Below are positions 38,001 through 50,000 of a DNA stretch of 64,000 bases, in pieces. The position numbers and the translations under genes were made by a program. Position 1 is the first letter of the stretch; each line of letters opens with the position of its first letter. The stretch is from Aradus depressus. Its lineage: Eukaryota; Arthropoda; Insecta; Hemiptera; Aradidae. The stretch lies in NCBI GenBank assembly GCA_963662175.1, contig OY759223.1:10828249-10892248 (forward strand), in the 5' to 3' direction. The notes below the pieces were generated by a model. It searched no databases, had not been told where the DNA came from, and worked only from the letters and a program-made list of their open reading frames with translations.

Positions 38001-41000
38001 AGTATTTTAAAATTTAAAATGTCATATCAAAATATTTTCTGAAAACAGCACTTTCAACCAATAAAATTTCATAAAATATAAAATTGGGAAGGGAATGAGA
38101 TTGAATACAAGTTGAAATATTGCAATAACTTTCGTTGTATTATTTATACATCCTAGGTAATGGTTTTTAAAATAATTCAAAAAGTAAACAATTTTTGGAT
38201 TCACCATGGCTTTTTCAGTCTTCGTCACAAATTTCGTAAACCCGGAATTTATTTGCTCTTCGGGCTTCTCCCATAACTTGGTACCAGTCCTTGGGTATGT
38301 AAATAGTTCTTTTCTTGCTGGCAGTTTCAAAACATCCGAAGTCGCCATCATTAGGTAGGTATGAGTGACCTGATACCAAAAAAATTTGTTCAATGGTTTC
38401 GATGATGTTATCATTAGACTGTACAAAACGCAGAAGCGCGAGGGCTTCGTTTCGATTTCGGTTCTGTCCCGTACAAGAATCTGAATAAATCACAATGTGC
38501 TTTATAGATGGCTTCGAACACAATACTTGTTTTTAAATGAGTCAACAACGATGATGCAATCTCCAGTGAGCCTCTAGATGCAATCTTGCAGTTGGACCTA
38601 CACCACTTGATCGCCAAACTGATCGGTCGTTGGATTTGGAGTTGTAACATTAAACGCTATCTGTGGGTCGGCTATTGAACTAGGACCTACGCCACTTGAC
38701 AAGTAGATAGATCTGTATCCAGGCTATTTAATAGCGGTGTTAGTCCATTTTCCCATTTTTGTGACCTACACCACTTGGCAGCCAACCCGCCCAATTGTCT
38801 TTAATCATTTATCCTCTCATTGTTTATTAATACCTACTTAAAAATGGAGAAAAAAGAGTGAAATTAAACATTTGATTCAATGTTGATGTAAGAAGAAAAT
38901 GAATGTTTGTTCACGGAACCGTGAAAAGAAAACACGATAGTTTCGGAAATTTCTAGTATTTAAATGTAATTCACAAGAGATATCGTAAGTTTTATAAATT
39001 GTGGAATCTGTATCACGAAACTACTAAATAAGATTCTACCTGATTCTGTTTCTTTCATTTTTTTCTTTCTTGGCTTCTTTATTTCTTCATAAAAAAACGA
39101 AATATATATAATAAAATAATATTTAAAGAATAAAAGTTAACATTCAATAACACTATTTGATAAATTAAATATATTAAAATTATGTAACTGCACAACAAAA
39201 ATATTTAAATAAATAATTAAAATATTATTATAGCTCTGTTTTACAAACCTTTCCCCTTTATAGCCATTTCCAGTCTCCATTTTCTCCATTCTTCAAAATC
39301 TAAATTATTTTTTAGCACTTCCCAATCTGAAAATGTTTTTTTTAATACTTATTGAAACATGATAGACATGAAAATTTTAGTTAGTTTTTGTGACTCATGC
39401 CCGGGCTTCAACTTTGAGGTCATATCGCCTACCAGAGTACCACTAGCAGAGCGCTGTTTCATTGCTCTGGTGGATATAAGCTCGACTCTACTCTGCGAAT
39501 CCTAAATGTTAACTACGCAGGTTTATTCACCTAGGATAGAGGTCTTCAACGAGTACTTGACATGGCACAGCTTTGGGATTATCGACAAACGTACTATCCT
39601 TGCTTATTGAGCTCTAGTTCGCTGGTTCGAAAGCCGGCCAAGGCCCTTAGTTTATTTTATCTGGGAAGTAAAATAAACTTAACACGCCATCGTTCCAGTG
39701 GGACGTTAAGCGATGGTTGTACGACGTCAGGTACGTGTTAAAGACACCTATCCTAGGTGAATAAAAATTTAGGGTAGGTAAAATTTAGGACGCCCATAGT
39801 AGAGTCGGGCTCATGTCCACCAGAGTGACGAAAGAGCGCTCTGGTAGTAGGCGATATGACCTTGTAATTAAATCCTAGGCATGAGTCACAATAACTAACT
39901 TATTATTAGGGCTTTGAATAATAATTAGTAATAATTTATTACTGTTAACCCTTTTTTATGCCCATTTCCCCGCTTCTTTCTTATTCTTTTCTAAGTCGAT
40001 CTCAGTTCAGTTTTAAACGTTTGGATGAAAATCAGTGGAGGTGGTGAGCGAAGAGTCAGAGGTTGAATTGAGCCCAATGGATATTGGGGTTTTCAATTAT
40101 GCGCCAGTTACATCAATTGATGTGGAGCCAGAGATGGGCATAATCGTAATCAATGATTACATGATTACAGAGAAAATAAAACTTAATCATCATTTCTATT
40201 TTATACTTGATACTATCGCACTGTGAATCTAGCTAAAATGAAACATGATTATAATCGTAATCAGAAATCGTGATTACGATTGCAATCATGTAATCATAAA
40301 ATCATAATCAAGTAATCATGTAATCATAATCAAGTAATCGTGTAATCACAATTACTGTAATCGGGGGATTTCGTGGGTATCAAATTAAAAAAAATGGTAA
40401 TAGCCCTTTGGTTACGTAATAAACTTAAAAAAAAATTACTTATTAGTGTAAAAAATAAAACAATTTAAAATGAAAGGAAATCGAAGGTGATGGTTTGCGC
40501 TGTGTAATCATGTGTACATTGTGATTATGATTTCATAATTATGATTACATGATTACGATTACATGATTACTCGATTACAATCATAATCATGGCCGTGATT
40601 ACGATTACAATCGTGTAATCAAGTAATCACCCAATTTTTTTGATTATAATCGTAATCATAATCGTAATCTTAATCATTGATTATGATTATGCCCATCTCT
40701 GTGTGGAGCGCTCATTCAGCCGATACAAAACAATTTTGAGGCCAGACAGGCGATCCTTTTTGTTAAAAAATTAAAAAAAGTTATTGTGTGTAATTGTAAA
40801 AGTTTTTTAGACGATTAAGTTTTTCTATGTTCAAATATTTTTTATATCACTATATTTTTTACTTCATTGCTTGCTTAGATATTTTTTATTTAATAAATTG
40901 TAAAATATTTTCTACTATTTCTGTAGTTTATTTTATTCTATAGATACTTTTTTCTTTTGCAGCCTTTCGCATATTTTTAGTTTTTAGTTGCATATTTTGC

Positions 41001-44000
41001 CAAATATATTTGCATATATATGTGCATATTTTGCTGTTTTTATTGCATACAAATCACAGTCCTATTTATTATTATAGTGTAATTTATGTTGAGTTACCAG
41101 TTAACTTGAGCCAAACAGAGGATAGATTGAAATGCCTGAGCAAATTTCTGGTAAGCGCCAATATATACTGCATGTCAACTCCGAGAGGATCCTGTTTGGG
41201 AAGTTTGAAATGGTCCTCGTTACATGGAGCCCAACCATACACTGTGTTCCTTCGGATAGGCATCGAAAAAACTATCCCCTTCGGCAGTCCAAATTCACCT
41301 AAAATAGACAATTTTTCTCTTTAAAAAAATGTTGATCAATCACCTCGCCTACTCTAATTATTTATATTAAAGTTAATTTTTCAATCTCCTAAATAACTAA
41401 AAATTGTTTCTCTCTTTTTGAAAGAATTATAACTCATAAAGGAACCAATTTCTTTAATGCCCATGATTAATAGAATCGACAGTATCTTTTGAACTGTAGA
41501 AGGAATTCGAGGTTCTGTCGTGTAAATGAAAATTCAAAATTTGGCCAACGCTTCGAAAACTATTTATTTCCTTCTTCAGGGCCTTATAATGACTTGAGTG
41601 GACGTGTAATTTTTAAAAAATATATTCTCTTTTATTTATATTGATACTTTTATTTATTTATTTTTTCAGAAGCTGTTAATTTTATGTTTTTTCATGTTAA
41701 TGTTTTGTTTATCTACATTTATAATTGTCTTGTTTTTCTCCAATGTAGCACTAATTTATTTATCTATTTATTTATTTCTTTGTACGTCATTCTTATTTTT
41801 CCTGTTCTTTACTCGTTATGTATTCTTAGGGGACCTCGGTCCCAGAATAATAACATTTATTTTCTTTCATTTATCTGATCACGGGTTCCGAAGTTTATCG
41901 CAATTACACAAATATAGTCAGATAGAAATCGTATTTTATAGAAGTAGACATTTTGATGTACAAAATTGTATGATGTATCCAATTATTAATTTATGGTTTA
42001 ACAGAAATAAATAGTATTATTAGTAAACTCTCCTTTTTATTTATCCCTGAAAACACAATATATAATTATTTGACCGATTAGATGACATTTAACGTAAATA
42101 TGCCTACCTGTGCTTACAATTCCACCCGTAGTCTGCCTGTCTTCCCAGCTAGGATCCCCGTACCACATTTTCAGCAGGTTCATAAGTTCATTCACTTCTG
42201 CAGTGAAGGGCCAATGTCCCGTCTTCTGCCGGATTGTTCTCTATGTACACATTAGTTTGTTATTGAATACATAAAAGATAAAGAAATAACGTATAGGTTT
42301 GGTTTGGTTTGGTTTTTGACTCATGCCCGGGCTTTAACTACGAGGTCATATCGCCTACTACCAGAGCGCTCTTTCGTCACTCTGGTGGACATGAGCCCGA
42401 CTCTTCTGTGGGAGTCCTAAATTTTGCCTACTCTAAATTTTTATTCACCTAGGGCAGGGGTCTTTAACTAGTACCTGACATCGTACAGGCTCGGGACCAT
42501 CGCTTAACGTCCCATCCGAAGGACGGCGTGCTTACGTTTATTTTACCTCCCAGATAAAATAAACTAAGGGCCTCGGTCGGGTTACGAATCCACGTTCTTG
42601 AGCTCAGAAGTCAAGCACGCATACCACTGAGCTACCGGCGCCCTCAGTATATTTATTAATAGACTAGCAGTAATACCCGGCGTTGCCCGGGGAACTTTGA
42701 ATTTTCTCTCAATATCTCCTGTAAGTCTATTCAATCCTTCGACACCACATTCATGATGTTATAATTTTCGATTATTCATACGGAATAAGACTTATAGTCC
42801 TTCAACTATAGTAACGCTAGTAAGTTTTTAAGACCCCTAGGCACCACAGCTAGTATGCGCCTTTCAACGGCGGAAACCCCAGCTAGTGAATACTTGGCAT
42901 CGCTGGGCACCGCAGCTAGTAAGAAGTTAGGAACGCTGGGCATTACAGCTAGTATGTGCCTTGCGACGGCGGACCCCACATTTAGTACGTAGTTAGGAAC
43001 GCTGGGCACCACGGCTAGTATGTTCCTTGCGACGGCGGACCCTACAGCTATTACGTAGTTAGGAACGCTGGGCACCACAGCTAGTAAGTGTCTTGTAACG
43101 GCGGACCCCACAGCTAGTGTTAGGAACGCTGGGCATCTCAGTAAGTATGTGCCTTGCGACGGCGGACCCCACAGCTAGTACGATATTAGGAACGCTGTGC
43201 ACCACAGCTTGTAAATGCCTTGCAACAGCGGACCCCACAGCGAATACATAGTTACTACTACATGTGAAATTCATGACAATCCGATTACCCTTTAATCAGT
43301 CAGCATTTTTTTATGTTTTGCCCCCCCCCCCCCCCCCTTCTGTTAAATTTTTGAAGATGTCACATAGTGTATTTTTCTATTTGGCCATCAAGAATACTAC
43401 ATAAGAAATTCCATGACAATCCGATCATCCGTAAATGATCTATCACTATCTTCAAATTTACGCCTACCCCACAACCCCCCTCCCGTTCAAAACTTTGGGA
43501 CGCCACACACCTTTTTTTCCTTTTTGGCTTTTAAAAATACTACATGTGAAATTTCATGACAATTCGACCATTAGTTAATGAGTTAGCACTATTTATATAC
43601 TTAGGCCCCCCTTACTACCCCCCTTCCCGATCAAAATTTTGGGACGCGACATAGCCTATTATTCAATCGGGCTCAAAAGAATGCTACATGTGAAGTTTCA
43701 TAAAAATCCGTCCAGCCGTATGGGCGTGATGCTGAAACAAACATACAAACACACAAACCCCGTTTCAGCTTTATTAATATAGACTTAAACGTTCCGCTCA
43801 ACATAGGGTACGTGACATCACCCAACACTCCTGCCAACTTCCTACTACCATCTCCAAAGCCCACTTATATTCCACATTTCTTCCTTGATAATTTTAGTTG
43901 GAACCAAACGGTAACTTATTTTACCATACATATGGAGTCTACCGAGCTCAGGATCGCCATTTAGAAATCTAGCCAAGTCACTTAGCTCAGATATTTTAAT

Positions 44001-47000
44001 CGGGAAGATAAAAATAAATTTGAGCACGTCGTCCTTCGGATTGGGCTTTAAGCTATGATCGAGGGCCTTTTTGTATGTCAGGTACTGGATAATGAGTCGT
44101 ATGTTATGTATCTAAATCTGGGTAGCTGAAATTTCATTTACGTTAAAAATAACTTGAGCACATCGTCCTTAGGATTGGACTTCAAGCTATGATCGAGGGC
44201 CTTTTTGTATGTCAGGTACTGGATAATGAGTCGTATGTTATGTATCTAAACCTGGGTAGCTGAAATTTCACTTAGGTTAAAAATAAATTTGAGCACGTCG
44301 TCCTTCGGATGGGACTTCCCCGATATATCTGAATCTGTATATCAGTTTTAACAAATATTAAATCTAAAAACTGTTAAAAAGCAAGAAATTTGATGAATGG
44401 GATTTCGCCCGACTTTTTCGAAAAACATTTTTATTTCGATTTTTGTGTAGGATTCAGATAATTCGGTTGTTCATCAGTTTTAACAAATATTAAAACTAAA
44501 AACCGTTTAAAAGCGAGAAATTTGAAGAATGGAGTTTACCGAGCTCAGGATCGCCATTTAGAAATCTAGCCAAGTCACTTAGGTCAGATGTTTTAATCGG
44601 GAAGATAAAAATAACTTTGAGCACGTCGTCCTTCGGATGGGACTTTCCCGATACATCTGAATCTTTCTTTGGTTGACCATCTTCGTTTCTGGATGCTGCC
44701 TATCTACTAACATAGCTGTATTAATTTGCAACAGCGGACACCACAGCTAGTACGAAGTTAGGAACCCTGGGCACCACATCTAGTATGTGCCTTGAAACAG
44801 CGGACCCCACAGCTAGTACGAAGTTCGGAACGCTGAGCACCACATCTAGTATGTGCCTTGCAACAGCGGACCCCACAGCTAGTACGAAGTTCGGAACGCT
44901 GGGCAACACAGCTAGTATGTGCCTTGCAACAGCGGACCCCACAGGTAGTACGAAGTTAGGAACGCTGAGCACCACATCTAGTATGTGCCTTGCAACAGCG
45001 GACACCACAGCTAGTACGAAGTTAGGAACCCTGGGCACCACATCTAGTATGTGCCTTGCAACAGCGGACCCCACAGCTAGTACGAAGTTAGGAACGCCGA
45101 GCACCACATCTAGTTTGTGCCTTGCAACAGCGGACACCACAGCTAGTACGAAGTTAGGAACCCTGGGCACCACATCTAGTATGTGCCTTGCAACAGCGGA
45201 CCCCACAGCTAGTACGAAGTTAGGAACGCCGAGCACCACATCTAGTTTGTGCCTTGCAACAGCGGACACCACAGCTAGTACGAAGTTCGGAACCCTGGGC
45301 ACCACATCTAGTATGTGCCTTGCAACAGCGGACCCCACAGCTAGTACGAAGTTCGGAACGCTGGGCAACACAGCTAGTAAGTGTTTTGTAACAGCGGACC
45401 CCATAGATACTACATAGTTAGGAACGCCGGGCAACACAGCTAGTAAATGTCTTGCAACAGTGAACCCCACAGCGAATACACAGTTACTACTACTACATGT
45501 GAAATTCATGACAATCCGATTGCCCTTTAATCATTCAGCATTATTTTTATGCTTAGCCCCCCCCCCCCCCCCCCCCTCCAAATTTTTAAGATGTCACATA
45601 GTGTATTTTCTATTTGGCCATCAAGAATACTACATGTGGAATTCCATGACAATCCAATCATCCGTTAATGATCTATCACTATCTTCAAATTTAGGCCTAC
45701 CCTCATAACCCCCCTCCCGTTCACAATTGTTTGATGTCAAACACCCTATTTTTCTATTTGGCCTTTATGAATACTACATGTGAAATTTCGTGACAATACG
45801 ACCAACCGTTAATGAGCTACCACTATATTTATACTTAGCCCCCCCCCCCCCCCCCCCCACAACCCCCCCTCCCGTTCAAAACTTTGGGACGCCACACACC
45901 TTATTTTTTATTTGGCCTTCAGGAATACTACATGGGAAATTTCGTGACAATACGATCAACCGTTAATGAGCCAGCTCTATATTTATATTTAGCCCCCCCC
46001 CCCCCCCCCCCAAACCCCCCACCCGTTCAAAACTTTGGGGCGCCACACAAATTATTTTTCTATTTGGCCTTCAGGAATACTACATGTGAAATTTCGTGAC
46101 AATCTGACCAACCGTTAATGAGCCAGCTCTATATTTATACTTAGCCCCACCCCCTCAACCCTCCCTCCCGTTCAAAACTTTGGGTCGCCACACACCTTTT
46201 TTTTTTATTTGGTCTTCAGGAATACTACATATGAAACTTCGTGACAATGCGACCAACCGTTAATGAGCTAGCTCTATATTTATACTTAGGCCCCCCCACA
46301 ACCCCCCCTCCCGTTCAAAACTTTGGGACGCCAGGACGCCACACACCTTATTTTTCTATTTGGCCTTCAGGAATACTACATGGGAAATTTCGTGACAATA
46401 CGATCAACCGTTAATGAGCTAGCTCTATATTTATACTTAGCCCCCCCCCTCAACCCCCCCTCCCATTTAAAACTTTGGGACGCCACACACCTTTTTTTCC
46501 TATTTGGCTTTTAAAAATACTACATGTGAAATTTCATGACGATTCGCCCATTAGTTCATGAGTTAGCTCTATATTTATACTTAGGCCCCCCCACAACCCC
46601 CCCTCCCGTTCAAAACTTTGGGACGCCACACACCTTTTTTTCCTGTTTGGCTTTTAAAAAGACTACGTGTGAAATTTCATGACAATTTGACCATTAGTTA
46701 ATGAGTTAGCACTATTTATATACTTAGGCCCCCCTTACAACCCCCCCTCCCGATCAAAATTTTGGGACGCCTCATAGCCTATTATTCAATCGGGCTCAAA
46801 AGAATGCTACATGGGAAGTTTCATAAAAATCCGTCCAGCGGTTTGGGAGTGATGCTGGAACAAACATACATACATACATACAAACAAACAAACAAACAAA
46901 CAAACAAACAAACAAACCCCGTTTCAGCTTTATTAATATAGATGTGAGATGTCCCATTTTTCGCAGAATGTCCCATTAATTTGGGGTCTGAAACGGTAGA

Positions 47001-50000
47001 CTAAGGATTAACCTTCGATCTCTTTATTTGTGACCTTTGAATTTAAGGCTACACGCTGATTTACATGTAAGTTTCTGCTCTCCCTCTAAATCATTGATCA
47101 CAATATTTGTTACACTTCTAACCTTCAGCTGTGTGTCATGGACCTAGGTTCGGATCTGACACATTAATGTTCTTACATTGACTTCAACTGGATATTATTA
47201 TAGTAGAAACAGAAATTTTTTCTGATTCTAGTTAATATGATTGAGGTAGAACAATAGAATATTTGTGGACCTTGTGGCATCGATTCCGAATATTTTCTGA
47301 AAAAACACTAACACATTAATGTTCCTACATTGACTTCAACTGGATATTATTATAGTAGAAACAGAAATATTTTCTGATTATAGTTAATATGATTGAAGTA
47401 GAACAATAGAATACCGGTGGACCCATTATGAATATTTTTTGAAAGAAAAAATACACTCTAATATAGTAATGTGTCTGCGCTGACTTCAACTTGGTTTGTT
47501 TTATGTCTTCTCGAGTGTATAACTTCATAGAAGAATAATATCGAGTTGAAATATTTGATTATCCGAAATGGCGACACTGCGGGTGTGTTGGAAGTTTTCT
47601 TTGACTGTTATAGTTTGTGTTCCAAGTGTTTGTTCTTTTGTCATGTTCAATGATTAATTATAATGTATCATAAAACATTATAGTTTTATTTAATTACAAA
47701 CCAACATATAGCTAACAAAAATATATATATTATAAAATATATATATTTCGGATGGGACTTTAAGCTATGGTCCCGAGCCTGTAAGGTGTCAGGAATTCGT
47801 TAAAGACGAGGTGAATAAAAATTTGGTGTAGCCAAAATTTAGGACCGCCCTAGTAGTTTCGAGCTCATGTCTACAATAGTGATGAACGTGCGCTCTGGTA
47901 GTAGGCGATATGACCTTGTTAAAGCCCGGACATGAGAAATAATAACTTATTAGAATAAAATATCGTTTTCGGGGCTTTTTTTTTTTTTTATGAACCTGGT
48001 GACCATTCTCTCTTTTCTTTTAGTTTTTACTTTCTTAAACATTTAGTATGAGGAAGTATTGTAATCTTGCGAAAATCTGAGATCATAATATCTTACCGTT
48101 CTCCTCCCCATATTACTTAAATGTTTTTTTTTTTAATTATATCGACAATAATATAATAATTGATATATTTTTTCCTCCAGTATACCATCAAAACTATTCT
48201 CCAGTTTCTTCATATTTCTTGATTGTATTAATAAATCAGTTATTACTTTTTTCGTAATTATTTTTTTTATTTGCATATTAACAATCGGCTGCAAGAGACC
48301 ATTAATAAATGTTATCTCTTCGTGATTACAATATAATATACGTACAAATTAATATAAAAAGAAAGGAAAACAAGAACAATAATAATCTAAATAAAATATA
48401 TACAACATAAAAATGATGAAAAATTGAAGAAAACTTAATAAATAAAATAAATGACAGTGGAAAAAGAAAAATACATAAATAAATTATAAAGTAGAACAAA
48501 ATAAAGAAAAATATGTACAAAATAATATGAAAAATCATAAGAAAAACATCTATTCAGCTCTGAGACCGCCGCATGATACTGTCCTCATTCCTACAACTAA
48601 ATTAGGATTTGCCTAGCCTCTGTCTAGCAGTGGAGGCAGACCGAGAGGGATAGGAGAGCCGAAACAAGGATTGTGGTTATAAATATATTTTTTTTAAACA
48701 ATAAATATAGGGAGAAGTACGTTGAGATATAGTATAAATTTATTTATAATGATTATTTTCATACAAAGTTTTTCCGCAACACATTTTTGGAAAGGAGGCT
48801 TCCTTTCAAAGGAAAAGCCTAAAGCCTCCAAAAAATGTGCTGGGACTTTCGATCTTGTACAAGTTAACATACCTTAGCAACTCCAACAAAGGACCATAAG
48901 TGCCGAAGACTGCGCACAATGTTGCCTGAACTTCGCCAAATCCATTCTGAGTCATCTCCTTTGTAAATTAATTTTTTCACATCTTCAATTTTATCATTCT
49001 CATAGGTTTCATCCTCTTCCTCTTCCCCAACCGTTGTTCCTCCTTCGTCTCCTTCATCTTCCGCCGACAATCTTCTTCGTTTTTCTTTCTTCTTCTTCTT
49101 CTATAAAGAAAATATTTATTATGTTAACTTAATTTTAAAAATTATTTCACACAATTGATAACATTTTAGAGAAACCACAATTATCAATGCTGATGTTATT
49201 AAAGAAAATTTGATGTAGGCATTGCAGGACTTTCTTATACCTACCACACTTACAGATCACTCTCTCCACCTTCCCCTTCTCAAAATCATTTCATACTGGC
49301 ATTACTGGGCATATAAATTTGTATTTATTTATTTATTTTTATACAACTTTTATGTGAAACGATTTATGATTATCTCATAAACATAATAGGTCGCCGGTAG
49401 CTCAATGGTATGCGTGCTTGCCTTCTGAGCTCAAGAACGTGGGTTCGTAATCCGACCGAGGCCCTTAGTTTATTTTATCTGGGAGGTAAAATAAACTTAA
49501 GCACGCCGTCCTTCCGATGGGACGTTAAGCGATATTTCTGAGCCTGTACGATGTCAGGTACTCGTTAAAGAGCCTAGGTGAATAAAAAATTTAGGGTAGG
49601 CAAAATTAAGGACTCCCACAGTAGAGTCGGGCTCATGTCCTCCAGAGTGACGAAAGAGATCTCTGATAGTAGGCGATATGACCTCGTATTAAAGCCCGGG
49701 CATGAGTCATAAAACCTAACCTAACCATAAGCTGTATCTTGTAAAATGAAATTAGGCTCCGAACTAAAGTATCACTTTTCGTCCGATTTTGGCTAAAATC
49801 TAATCAGATCCAAGTTAGCATATGTGACTCCTTCATTCCAAATTTCACGTTCATATCTACAATCGTTTGTGCAGAAGAACGCTCACAACCTTGCATTCAT
49901 ATACACACACTGGAAGTCGTGGTTCTGTCGCGTAAATGAAAAACCCAGTATTTGGATAATGTTTCAGAAAACTATTTATTTCCTTCTTCAAGGCATTATA

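Noticed and set aside
42806..43274. Minus-strand frames resembling repeated AVARH peptides
   Set aside because: Same minisatellite family C; not a gene.
44721..45509. Long open frames on both strands (262 and 210 codons)
   Set aside because: They are created by the 66-bp minisatellite, whose length is divisible by three; the repeated SAVARH-type peptides have no independent support.
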